Source: Ruminococcaceae bacterium KH2T8 (GTDB lineage Bacteria > Bacillota > Clostridia > Saccharofermentanales > Saccharofermentanaceae). Taken from it: a stretch of 64,000 bases of DNA. Under the pieces are notes generated by a model. It was not told the origin of the DNA, did not search any database, and saw only the letters and a program-made list of their open reading frames with translations. Below are positions 34,301-41,189 of the stretch, one piece after another. Made by a program: the position numbers and the translations under genes. The DNA lies in assembly GCA_900111435.1 (NCBI GenBank), contig FOIY01000004.1, forward strand, positions 372,001-436,000, given 5' to 3'. Every line of letters starts with the position of its first letter. Positions within the stretch are counted from its first letter, which is position 1.

Positions 34301-35183
34301 GATCTGCTTTGTATTCGATATTGTTTCGGATCCGATGTTGAAAGATACGGATGGGGATTACTATTATGATGCGGTGGATCCTAACCCGATGGAGAGTGGC
34401 CTCGAGACGATTAATCTGGGGGGAGGATCTTATGCTTTGACTGAGGCTGATCCCGGGTATATTCATGTTACCGGTGTGCCAGATGATATACGTTACGGTG
34501 AAGATGGTCCCGAACCGGAACATGGCTTTTATGGAGGTCATCAATTTTGGTTTAGATATGATCCTGTTTTTGGGTTAAATATCAATGATTCCGGATGTGG
34601 ATTGATTGCAACTAATGATGTTGTGTTATATATGAGAAATGGTATTTCATCCTATGATTGGGATTCGTATCACGATGAAGTAATTGATACTAATAATGAC
34701 TTTTTAGTGATGCAGACTGCTACTGGACAGGGTATTCCTTTTCCTAGTTCATATGCTTTTAGTCACTGGGCTATTCGAGAGTGTCTTTTGTATAACGGAT
34801 TTTTGAATAGAGGATTTAATGTTTCTTCGAATAATAGCGACTCTATGTTGGATATTATAGAGCAGTCAATATGTAATGACCATCCAGTTATTTTAATGGA
34901 AGATGATTTCCATCAGGAAGGTAGAACGGATCTGGGGTTCACAATTTATAGAGTAAACTATGATGCTACTACTATAGGAAGGTACTTATATCCACATGAG
35001 TCTGCTGGTATGAATTATCATTATGTAACGATAACTGGAATAATCATCGATCACAATAACTCTGACATTGTATATTTGAGAGTTCAAAGTTGGGGTAAAG
35101 AATTATACATTAGTTATAATGAGTTTATTGAGTATAATGAAACTAATAGAGCATACTTTGGAAGGATTATTGTTCTTAGTTAA
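31326..35183 (+). CDS. Giant secreted multidomain protein with C-terminal papain/C39-like domain
   Basis: A 1285-residue exported protein. In order: signal peptide (about 1-33); a CBM2-like cellulose-binding fold (about 36-138, with GWTFELEF and a YNSTIAPGESITFG segment); a beta-helix-like region; a Thr/Pro linker (about 381-441); calcium-binding TSP3-type DxDxDG repeats (about 445-572); a beta domain; a von Willebrand A-like domain (about 730-895) whose metal site is degenerate (GISLS where DxSxS is expected); more TSP3 repeats (about 902-940 and 1007-1025); and a C-terminal domain with Cys1091 (SGCGLIA), His1232 (YHYVTITG) and QSWG, the plan of C39/papain-like cysteine peptidases. There is no LPXTG or dockerin. 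Base composition drops sharply over the C-terminal third. A GTG at 31320 is an alternative start. Confidence 0.85.
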   Translation: MKSIDSRWIRSAVTVFVALFFISALPWREIRADAITHGEYDCSPLSITYDQISSWDTTTQAEFTVVNDSDVPVEGWTFELEFPIEVSVSNIWNAVDLAGEETHLVVGNQEYNSTIAPGESITFGIILEGTEFAPTAPASVTLVTETEEEITEISEEIADEPCEETVESDAFSYAVFTSGDVNISGYMSNIFGDIYSGTDFIFQGSELNIEGTVRTAGSVNASGYITEIDSIEENTESLELPDLEEYIAESSDDKEILSSEAFVSQTDIVANGYYYTEDCIEINAVTLSGEVVMVAEEDITINVDTIPEGTSLILYSVNGDIKFNVTEAEINGIFYAPEGKVTVNANDVSVIGNIVANELEFNGSVLNISVDEDVVFPTVTPTDVPEITVTDTPTETPEPTAVPTEEPEVTDTPTPTVTVAPSLTETPTPTATATPTPTEEPVDTELDSDGDYIPDYLEVEIGTNPNNPDTDADGLNDYLEIMVGYDPAKADTDDNGIADGDEDFDGDNVSNLVELSIGTEMMSEDTDCDGITDGNELYVYCSNPMNPDTDGDGIYDGDELLLGKSPTDSSDGDIRVEQTKEQEFSNEEDPAISSVEVTMELSNLIDRSLRIRDMYNVNVYVTNVAGRIGSPISFECAEEFDTATVVIHYDETKLGDTQEEDLGVLWFDEANGIFVEQEQAVVDTDADTVTLELEHFSKYVLVDLNVWASNVPPTYTLAGLGGSHTERRNIDVVIGISLSDWMALYVPPTNDIDEERRDIIRAYIEEIYGYLIEGDTCYFAIYSTTGTSYHLRRFEYSEDGIPEGVISNLYAEQLEDVTSQQDPNEYYTVDDELIRINIGAYPLQLHTEVISAGGMIYASGSTFRASDDLFRFNDVRINVNQDNDEILGQIRNIIDGNPISWDDSDEDGIPDVIETEGMHVLNSDLVYYSDPTTPDSDMDTLTDGEEMGTMHRILRIDEDTVQIDRVNLLNIDEVGTSDFAYLESYIPENPNEICFVFDIVSDPMLKDTDGDYYYDAVDPNPMESGLETINLGGGSYALTEADPGYIHVTGVPDDIRYGEDGPEPEHGFYGGHQFWFRYDPVFGLNINDSGCGLIATNDVVLYMRNGISSYDWDSYHDEVIDTNNDFLVMQTATGQGIPFPSSYAFSHWAIRECLLYNGFLNRGFNVSSNNSDSMLDIIEQSICNDHPVILMEDDFHQEGRTDLGFTIYRVNYDATTIGRYLYPHESAGMNYHYVTITGIIIDHNNSDIVYLRVQSWGKELYISYNEFIEYNETNRAYFGRIIVLS
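34344..34411. repeat. Junction repeat, copy in the full-length gene
   Basis: A 68-base segment encoding the last TSP3 unit before the peptidase-like domain. It differs from 35938-36005 at only 2 positions, while sequence further downstream diverges steadily. Confidence 0.92.
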
Positions 35184-35189
35184 AATCGT

Positions 35190-35888
35190 ATGAATAGTCG
35201 GAAATTGTCAATCTTGGTAGCATGTCTCGTTTTATTTTCTTTTGTATATACCCTCGTGGGTTGTGTTAGATATGTCAAAATAAAAAAGCAGACTGAATAT
35301 CATGAAGGTGTGAGTGAAGTTGAGGAGTATGTTTTATCGGAATTAGGTGATTATATTGTTTTCAGAGAGCCAAAGATAAATGAGGATTATCATCGAATCG
35401 ACTGGTTTGTAGTTTTTACAACGTCTTATATGTGCAATGAATCTCAATTAGAAGAGCATCCGATCATTGAAACGATGGAGCGAACAAGAGTGCTTCTTAA
35501 TGAATATCTGGCCGACAATCCCGAGTGCATTTTTTGTGATTATGATTTCAGGGTGGCATTTCAGATAGCTCCTGATAAGAGCCCGAGAAGTACGATTTAC
35601 TATTCTACAGTCGGAGAAATCATGAACTATTCGTTTATAACATCCGATGAATGTGGAAGCATTTTGAGTTCGGTGGATTATTATGGTGAGCTGGATAGCG
35701 AATCCGTTTCATTTATCTCGGGGGATAGTATATACGAGATTAAATTGAATTTCGGTAATGTACAGGATGCTGATGAGGTATTGACTATTATCGATCAGAT
35801 GCCGAATCTTCAATATGTATTTGTAGATGAATCGTTCGTTTCGGAGCTTGAATCAGAAAGACCCGATATAACATTTATCGGGAAATAA
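35190..35888 (+). CDS. Lipoprotein, candidate partner or immunity protein of the C39-like domain
   Basis: A 232-residue AT-rich gene 6 bases after the giant protein gene. The signal peptide ends in LVGC (Cys25), so the product is a surface lipoprotein. A KQTEYHE motif follows, then an acidic region ending in a leucine-rich-like segment (LNFGNVQDADEVLTIIDQMPNLQYV). It is a clear paralogue of the lipoprotein at 36900 (KQTEYHE, an xEEYxL block, an AEHP/EEHP segment and IIDxMPxL-like end). The placement directly behind each copy of the peptidase-like domain suggests a cognate inhibitor or immunity protein, which is inference; a substrate or receptor is possible. No good ribosome binding site is visible, so coupling to the upstream gene is likely. 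Confidence 0.8.
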   Translation: MNSRKLSILVACLVLFSFVYTLVGCVRYVKIKKQTEYHEGVSEVEEYVLSELGDYIVFREPKINEDYHRIDWFVVFTTSYMCNESQLEEHPIIETMERTRVLLNEYLADNPECIFCDYDFRVAFQIAPDKSPRSTIYYSTVGEIMNYSFITSDECGSILSSVDYYGELDSESVSFISGDSIYEIKLNFGNVQDADEVLTIIDQMPNLQYVFVDESFVSELESERPDITFIGK

Positions 35889-35925
35889 ATATACGATAAG
35901 GAGCACACGGATTGCTTTATCTGAT

Positions 35926-36876
35926 GTGCTTCATAATGATACGGATGGGGATTACTATTATGATGCAGTGGATCCGAACCCGATGGAGAGTGGCCTCGAG
36001 ACGATAGGTCTTGGTGGAGGATCTTATGTTTTAACAGAGGCTGATCCTGGGTATATTCATATTGTCAATGTTCCTGATGATAGACTTGGTGAGAGGACTA
36101 CTGAATCAGAGGATGGATTTTATGGAGGAAATCAGAGCTGGTTTAATGAAGTTACAATAAGCAGATTGGCTCTTGAGGATTCCGGGTGTGGACTTATTGC
36201 TACTAATGATGTTTTGCTTTATCTTGATGGAGGTTCACTAACGTATGATTGGGACGCATATCATGATTCTGTTATCGAGACATATTATGACTTTATAGAT
36301 ATGCAAGATTTGAATTGTTTAGTATACGTGCCTTGCATTGTTCCGGTATCTTATTCTGTATCATATGAATATGTTCAATGGTGTTTACTGTACAATGGTC
36401 ATACTAGTTTAAGCTATACTATACGTGAAGCAAATCAGGATCTGCTTCTAACGAATATTATTGAATCTTTAACAAACAATAAGCCTGTAATTCTGCTGGA
36501 AGATGATCGAATCCCCTATTACATTAATGACCTTGAAGAACGATTCGAGGAAGAATTATCCGATTTAGATGATGACGCTGAACGGCAAGGTATAAGACTA
36601 CATAGGCGTCCTGATATTATTAGCAATCTTACGTACGTGTTTAGTGAGGATAATAACTACGTCCCTATGCAGTATCATTATGTAACAATTACGGGAATAG
36701 TAATAGATAGTAATTACACGGTGGATGATAGTTCTATTGTTTCTTCCGAGGGACAGCATGCCTACTTGAGAGTTCAAAGTTGGGGAGCAGAATATTATAT
36801 TAAATACGAGGATTTTGTTCAGTATAATTATAGTTACGAAACTTCAAGTGTCGGTCATTTGTTGTTTGTGAATTGA
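35926..36876 (+). CDS. Orphan C-terminal cassette: TSP3 end plus C39/papain-like domain without export signal
   Basis: 316 codons from a GTG at 35926. The first 70 residues repeat the junction of the giant protein (DTDGDYYYDAVDPNP), and the rest is a diverged copy of its peptidase-like domain: SGCGLIATNDV with Cys88, PVIL-EDD, YHYVTITG with His251 and QSWG are kept, while the middle differs and has a charged insert. There is no signal peptide, so on its own it would stay in the cytosol. An AAGGAG site at 35898-35903 is too far from the GTG but 7 bases before an in-frame ATT at 35911. It looks like a displaced C-terminal module, as in orphan toxin cassettes, or a decayed duplicate. Confidence 0.7.
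   Translation: MLHNDTDGDYYYDAVDPNPMESGLETIGLGGGSYVLTEADPGYIHIVNVPDDRLGERTTESEDGFYGGNQSWFNEVTISRLALEDSGCGLIATNDVLLYLDGGSLTYDWDAYHDSVIETYYDFIDMQDLNCLVYVPCIVPVSYSVSYEYVQWCLLYNGHTSLSYTIREANQDLLLTNIIESLTNNKPVILLEDDRIPYYINDLEERFEEELSDLDDDAERQGIRLHRRPDIISNLTYVFSEDNNYVPMQYHYVTITGIVIDSNYTVDDSSIVSSEGQHAYLRVQSWGAEYYIKYEDFVQYNYSYETSSVGHLLFVN
35938..36005. repeat. Junction repeat, copy in the orphan cassette
   Basis: Second copy of the 68-base junction repeat (two mismatches to 34344-34411). It would allow homologous exchange that swaps the C-terminal domain of the giant protein. Confidence 0.92.
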
Positions 36877-36899
36877 TTCAGTGGAAGGGGGTTGTATAA

Positions 36900-37595
36900 G
36901 TGAAAAGAAAGATTAGTGCTAATTTTGCGATTGTGTTCATTTTTCTGATGATCTATCCTCTATTCGTTAGTAGCTGCGCTGCACATGAACATGTCGATAA
37001 GCAGACTGAATATCACGAAGAAGTGTCAGGCTTAGAAGAGTATCTTTTAGATCATGTTGGCGAGTATTTAAGATTTGAGAAACCTGCAATTGATGAAGTT
37101 GGCAAAAACTTTGGTTGGAATATGAAGTTTGTATCGGATTATACAAGAGATGAAAATCTGCTCGCTGAACATCCATATCTTGAAATAATGGAGAATACCA
37201 GACAATTGTTCAATGATTATCTGGAGGCTAATCCGGAATATTATCTGAATGATGGTTACAATATTGAATGTCGTTTTATATTGGCTCCTGATGGATCGCC
37301 TGATAGTACTACTCACGAAGAATTGCTTGGAACGGTCAGTAATGCCCCCTATCCATATGATGTTTCTTATCTTCGTACTGTTGATTATGTAGGGTTGATC
37401 AATATTGTCCCGGGATCAGATCTATCCTTTGAAGGCGTGGAATACATTACCCTTCCACCTAGGGCGGATCTCGATTCAGCTATAGCTATAGTTGATTCAT
37501 TTCCTGACTTGAAGCAAGTTACATACTATAGTGATTATGGTTCGGATCTTGCTGAGCTCAGACCTGAAATAGAGGTAATAGATCATCGAGAGTAG
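36900..37595 (+). CDS. Second paralogous lipoprotein of the module
   Basis: A 231-residue lipoprotein (GTG start at 36900, AGGGGG 8 bases upstream; lipobox VSSC, Cys26). It shares with the lipoprotein at 35190 the DKQTEYHE block after the anchor, the HP-xxE-ME helix, the LAPDxSPxSTT-like loop and a C-terminal segment of the IVDSFPDLKQV type. Overall divergence is similar to that between the two peptidase-like domains, as expected if each lipoprotein matches the domain encoded just before it. The gene is AT-rich like its neighbours. It ends 2 bases before the second copy of the 47-bp terminator repeat. No enzyme motif is visible. Confidence 0.8.
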   Translation: MKRKISANFAIVFIFLMIYPLFVSSCAAHEHVDKQTEYHEEVSGLEEYLLDHVGEYLRFEKPAIDEVGKNFGWNMKFVSDYTRDENLLAEHPYLEIMENTRQLFNDYLEANPEYYLNDGYNIECRFILAPDGSPDSTTHEELLGTVSNAPYPYDVSYLRTVDYVGLINIVPGSDLSFEGVEYITLPPRADLDSAIAIVDSFPDLKQVTYYSDYGSDLAELRPEIEVIDHRE

Positions 37596-37597
37596 AA

Positions 37598-37644
37598 GTG
37601 AAGAAGGAAGACCGCGATCGTAATGACCGCGGTCTTTCTTTTGC
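37598..37644. repeat. Second copy of the identical 47-bp direct repeat (terminator)
   Basis: Identical to 31194-31240 over 47 bases, with the stem at 37608-37616 and 37628-37636. It lies between convergent genes and can stop transcription from both sides. Confidence 0.95.
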
Positions 37645-37650
37645 TTAAAG

Positions 37651-38328
37651 TTATCTAACTTCTACATCAGGCGCAGGTTCGAAACTGCTTGCCGGATATA
37701 CACCGAAGACGTTGGCTGTTCTTCCTTTGTATGCTTCGGCGAAATAGTACTCACCGGGTTCGGTTATGGCTTCGTATATGTCGTGGTCGATCAGTCTTCT
37801 TTTTTCTCCCGATTCTCTTCTGTCATCGGCGAGATAAACGTAATATGTGTAGCTCTTATCGCCGTCTTCATCGCTGCTTTCTTCCGCTTCGGTCCTGATA
37901 ACGGTCTCGAGTTTCAGACAATATGAAGCTTTTTCGGGTGCTACATCGGTAGCCAGACTCAAGAGATTGATGGCTAAGACGAGCAGAAAACCTGCGAGCA
38001 GCGGGATAAGTGATACGATCGTTATTATCGTAGTCGTCTTATAGGTTGTGGTATAACGCTTGAGCTTTATGGCCTTCACGATGATGATCGTAAGGACGAT
38101 AGCTGCTAAGATCCCCATTGCTGCCGCCATCAGGCCTGATGCTTTGTGATTGAACTCGTAGTGCTGTTCGTAAGCATATCGAAGCATATCCATCGTGACG
38201 GTTGTCCTTTCGCCGTCCGCCAGAACGATGCGATCTGATAACCCCGTGCATAATGTAACGAAGAATGAGACCGTCAACGCAGTCAGACAAATAATGACGG
38301 ATCTGATCCGACCTAAAACATTTCTCAT
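37651..38328 (-). CDS. Membrane protein of unknown function
   Basis: A 225-residue protein with a first hydrophobic segment near the N-terminus (possibly an uncleaved signal), two more helices in the middle (about 68-90 and 105-130) and a C-terminal extracytoplasmic or cytosolic domain of about 90 residues rich in Tyr, Asp and Glu. I do not recognise the family. The start at 38328 has AAGGAGGG just upstream; the frame is open 12 codons further but those lie over the ribosome binding site. The gene is monocistronic, divergent from hprK and convergent with the lipoprotein of the module. Confidence 0.75.
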   Translation of the reverse strand: MRNVLGRIRSVIICLTALTVSFFVTLCTGLSDRIVLADGERTTVTMDMLRYAYEQHYEFNHKASGLMAAAMGILAAIVLTIIIVKAIKLKRYTTTYKTTTIITIVSLIPLLAGFLLVLAINLLSLATDVAPEKASYCLKLETVIRTEAEESSDEDGDKSYTYYVYLADDRRESGEKRRLIDHDIYEAITEPGEYYFAEAYKGRTANVFGVYPASSFEPAPDVEVR

Positions 38329-38366
38329 ATTGATTCCCTCCTTATTCCAAGGATATATTACCACGC

Positions 38367-38379
38367 CAGGGCGTCCCTG
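38367..38379. promoter_or_regulatory. Dyad CAGGG-CGT-CCCTG between divergent genes
   Basis: A perfect 5-bp inverted repeat with a 3-base centre, in the promoter region between the membrane protein gene and hprK. Operator function is only possible. Confidence 0.25.
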
Positions 38380-38423
38380 ACATCTGTTTTACAACGGTAA
38401 CGATTCTTTCATATGCGCTGTGT

Positions 38424-38429
38424 TACAAT
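38424..38429 (+). promoter_or_regulatory. -10 element TACAAT of the hprK operon
   Basis: TACAAT 27 bases before the hprK start codon; the -35 region is poor. Confidence 0.45.
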
Positions 38430-38455
38430 AGAAAAGTCAAGGAGGAGATATCCCT

Positions 38456-39388
38456 ATGCCTTATTCAAGTGTATTCCTGTCAGATATAGTAAAGGCCTTT
38501 GATCTTGAGGTCGTATACGATACCGGTGATATTGAGGAAAGAAGGATCAGCGTAGCCGACGTTACGCGCCCGGGCCTTCAGCTCGCGGGCTATTATGATC
38601 ACTTCGGTCCCGACCGTATCCAGATCGTGGGAAACATGGAGCATGCATATCTCGAGCACCTGACTGCCGATGATCGAAAGACATCTCTCCTTAACCTTTT
38701 CGGCAAGGAGATCCCGGCACTTATCATTACAAGAAATCACGAAGCACATAAAGAGATGATCGCTGCCGCTTCGGAGAAGAATACTCCGATCTTCAGGACA
38801 GGCGAAGCGACATCGGACTTCTCGAACTCGTTGGTCGAATATCTCAAGATGGAACTTGCACCCCGTGTCAGCATGCACGGCGTTCTCGTAGAGGTTAACG
38901 GTGAAGGAATCCTGATATTAGGTGAGAGCGGCGTAGGTAAATCCGAGACGGCTCTCGAGATCGTAAAGAGAGGTCACAGACTCATAGCTGACGATCAGGT
39001 CGAGATCAGAAAGGTATCCGAGTCAAGGCTCGTAGGAAGAGCTCCCGAGGTCATAAGACACCTTATCGAGATCAGAGGTATCGGTATCCTCGACGTTAAG
39101 GAACTCTACGGTGTATCTTCCGTAAAGCCTTCGGAAGGTATCGATTTCGTAATCAATCTCGAGCTTTGGGATGAGAAGAAGACATATGACAGATTAGGCC
39201 TTAACGAAGAGACGACCGAGATCCTCGGTATAGAGATCCCTTCGATCACGATCCCCGTAGGTCCCGGACGTAACCTCGCAGTCATCGTCGAGGCAGCCGC
39301 TATCAACTTCCGTGTTAAGAAGATGGGCTATAACGCAGCCGCAGACCTTGTCTCCAGAGTATTCCCCGGAGGAAATCTGCAGGCATGA
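38456..39388 (+). CDS. hprK: HPr kinase/phosphorylase
   Basis: A 310-residue bifunctional enzyme that phosphorylates Ser46 of HPr with ATP and removes the phosphate again, the sensor of carbon catabolite control in Bacillota. The P-loop GESGVGKSE is near residue 160, followed by the HprK signature (LVGRAPEVIRHLIEIRGIGILDV). The N-terminal domain of about 130 residues is of normal length. A strong GGAGGAG site precedes the start. The stop overlaps murB by 4 bases (ATGA), opening the tight operon hprK-murB-rapZ-whiA, an arrangement usual for Clostridia. Its target HPr is not encoded here. Confidence 0.96.
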   Translation: MPYSSVFLSDIVKAFDLEVVYDTGDIEERRISVADVTRPGLQLAGYYDHFGPDRIQIVGNMEHAYLEHLTADDRKTSLLNLFGKEIPALIITRNHEAHKEMIAAASEKNTPIFRTGEATSDFSNSLVEYLKMELAPRVSMHGVLVEVNGEGILILGESGVGKSETALEIVKRGHRLIADDQVEIRKVSESRLVGRAPEVIRHLIEIRGIGILDVKELYGVSSVKPSEGIDFVINLELWDEKKTYDRLGLNEETTEILGIEIPSITIPVGPGRNLAVIVEAAAINFRVKKMGYNAAADLVSRVFPGGNLQA

Positions 39389-40290
39389 CGATCGAAGAGA
39401 ATGTAATCTTAAAGCAGTTCACTACTTTTAAGTGCGGCGGTCCCGCAAAGTATTTCGCCGAGCCCGAAAAGCCCGAAGATATCGTAGAGCTCATTGGCTT
39501 TGCGAAGGAAAAGGGACTTAAGATATTGATCTTAGGCCTCGGGTCCAATATGCTCATCTCCGACAGCGGATTTGACGGTCTTGCCATAAGGATCGGAAAG
39601 AAGATGGGCACCATATCATTTGAGGATGATGGCGAATATACGATAGTTACGGCTTCTGCAGGATGCTCTCTCGCAGTCTTCGGAAACAGATGCGCTTCCG
39701 AAGGACTTGAAGGAGCGGAGTTCTGCTGCGGTATCCCGGGAACGGTCGGCGGTGCGGTATTCATGAATGCAGGTGCTTACGGCAGAGAGATAAAGGATAT
39801 CGCGGTGAGTGTCGATTACCTCCTGGACGGAGAAGTTCATACGATAGATGCATCGGAATGTGCTTTCGGATATCGAAAGAGCATATTCGAGCAGATGACT
39901 TCCGAGGGCAAGGACGCCATAGTATTGTCGCTTAAGGCACGCCTTAAGAAGGGTGATAAGGAGAAGATCCTCGAGTATGTTAACGAGCTCAAGGAGAAGC
40001 GGACCAAGTCCCAGCCCGTAGAAGTCCCGAGTGCGGGATCTACTTTCAAGCGTCCCGAAGGATACTTCGCGGGAGCGCTTATCGAAGGCAGCGGTCTCAA
40101 GGGCTTCGCGCTCGATGATTCAGGCGCCCAGGTATCTCCCAAGCACGCGGGCTTTGTAGTTAATAACGGCGGAAAGGCATCCGCGGCGGATGTCATGAAG
40201 CTCATAAGATATATTCAGGATAAGGTCTATGCGGATTCGGGCGTAAGGCTCGAGACCGAAGTCAGACTTATCGGAGGGGACGGCAACTGA
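39385..40290 (+). CDS. murB: UDP-N-acetylenolpyruvoylglucosamine reductase
   Basis: A 301-residue FAD enzyme that makes UDP-N-acetylmuramate using NADPH, the second committed step of peptidoglycan precursor synthesis in the cytosol. The FAD-binding segments ILGLGSNMLISDSGF and GIPGTVGGAVFMNAGAYG are clear, as are the late motif PSAGSTFKRPEGYFAGALIE and the terminal EVRLIG with the active-site Glu. It is the short type II form common in Bacillota. The gene overlaps hprK by 4 bases and rapZ by 1 base. Confidence 0.96.
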   Translation: MTIEENVILKQFTTFKCGGPAKYFAEPEKPEDIVELIGFAKEKGLKILILGLGSNMLISDSGFDGLAIRIGKKMGTISFEDDGEYTIVTASAGCSLAVFGNRCASEGLEGAEFCCGIPGTVGGAVFMNAGAYGREIKDIAVSVDYLLDGEVHTIDASECAFGYRKSIFEQMTSEGKDAIVLSLKARLKKGDKEKILEYVNELKEKRTKSQPVEVPSAGSTFKRPEGYFAGALIEGSGLKGFALDDSGAQVSPKHAGFVVNNGGKASAADVMKLIRYIQDKVYADSGVRLETEVRLIGGDGN

Positions 40291-41189
40291 TGGATATAGT
40301 CATCCTTACGGGTATCAGCGGAGCAGGAAAGAGCCAGGCGGCAGCTTTCTTTGAGGATCAGGGATATTTTTGTATCGATAACGTACCGCCTCAGTTCCTT
40401 CCGGAGTTCGCCGAGATCTTCGCCAAAGAAGAATATGAAGCCGCAAAGATGGATAAGCTCTGCTTCGTAGTCGACGTTCGAAGCCGAGTAATGCTCGCAG
40501 GCTGGGGAGTCGCCATGCAAAAGCTCGACGAGATACCGGGCGTTACATATAAGGTCGTATTCCTTGAAGCAAGTGACGAGGTCCTCGTAAGCAGATACAG
40601 ACAGACAAGGCGAAAGCATCCTCTCATGGATGAGATGCCCCTTACGGACGCGATCGCTTCCGAGCGAAAGCTCCTCCATAACATCAGAGGCAGGGCATCC
40701 TGCATTATCGACACGACGATGCTCAATAACGCAGGCCTCAAACGAGCTTTAAGAGACTTCATAAGATCCGAAGAGCAGCAGGGATTTCCCGTATTCGTCG
40801 AGTCTTTCGGCTTTATGTATGGTATCCCTTCAGACAGTGACTGCGTATACGATATGAGATTTCTCCCTAATCCTTTCTGGGTAGACGAGCTCAAGATGCT
40901 GAGCGGTAAGGACAGTGAGATAGGTGAGTATCTTAACGGATTTGAAGAGACTCACATCTTCATGGAGAAGGTAAAGGATATATTCGGCTTCATGATCCCC
41001 CTTTATATCAAGGAGGGTAAGAGCCGATTGAGCATAGGTATCGGCTGTACGGGCGGCAGACACAGATCCGTCTACATCGCCGAGCAACTCGGCATAGCCC
41101 TTCAGGAGATGGGTTATAACACGGTCGTTCACCACAGGGATATCGACCGCGATCCCCGATATACGAAGAAGGATACTGATAATGTCTGA
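40290..41189 (+). CDS. rapZ: RapZ/YvcJ nucleotide-binding regulator
   Basis: A 299-residue P-loop protein of the RapZ family. The Walker A motif GISGAGKS is at residues 8-15, DNVPP follows a few residues later, and the C-terminal domain has the conserved GCTGGRHRSV motif. In Escherichia coli RapZ steers decay of a small RNA controlling glucosamine-6-phosphate synthase; in Bacillus YvcJ binds and hydrolyses nucleotides and affects competence. The exact role here is unknown. It overlaps murB by 1 base and whiA by 8 bases. The gene yvcK, commonly placed between rapZ and whiA, is absent. Confidence 0.95.
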   Translation: MDIVILTGISGAGKSQAAAFFEDQGYFCIDNVPPQFLPEFAEIFAKEEYEAAKMDKLCFVVDVRSRVMLAGWGVAMQKLDEIPGVTYKVVFLEASDEVLVSRYRQTRRKHPLMDEMPLTDAIASERKLLHNIRGRASCIIDTTMLNNAGLKRALRDFIRSEEQQGFPVFVESFGFMYGIPSDSDCVYDMRFLPNPFWVDELKMLSGKDSEIGEYLNGFEETHIFMEKVKDIFGFMIPLYIKEGKSRLSIGIGCTGGRHRSVYIAEQLGIALQEMGYNTVVHHRDIDRDPRYTKKDTDNV

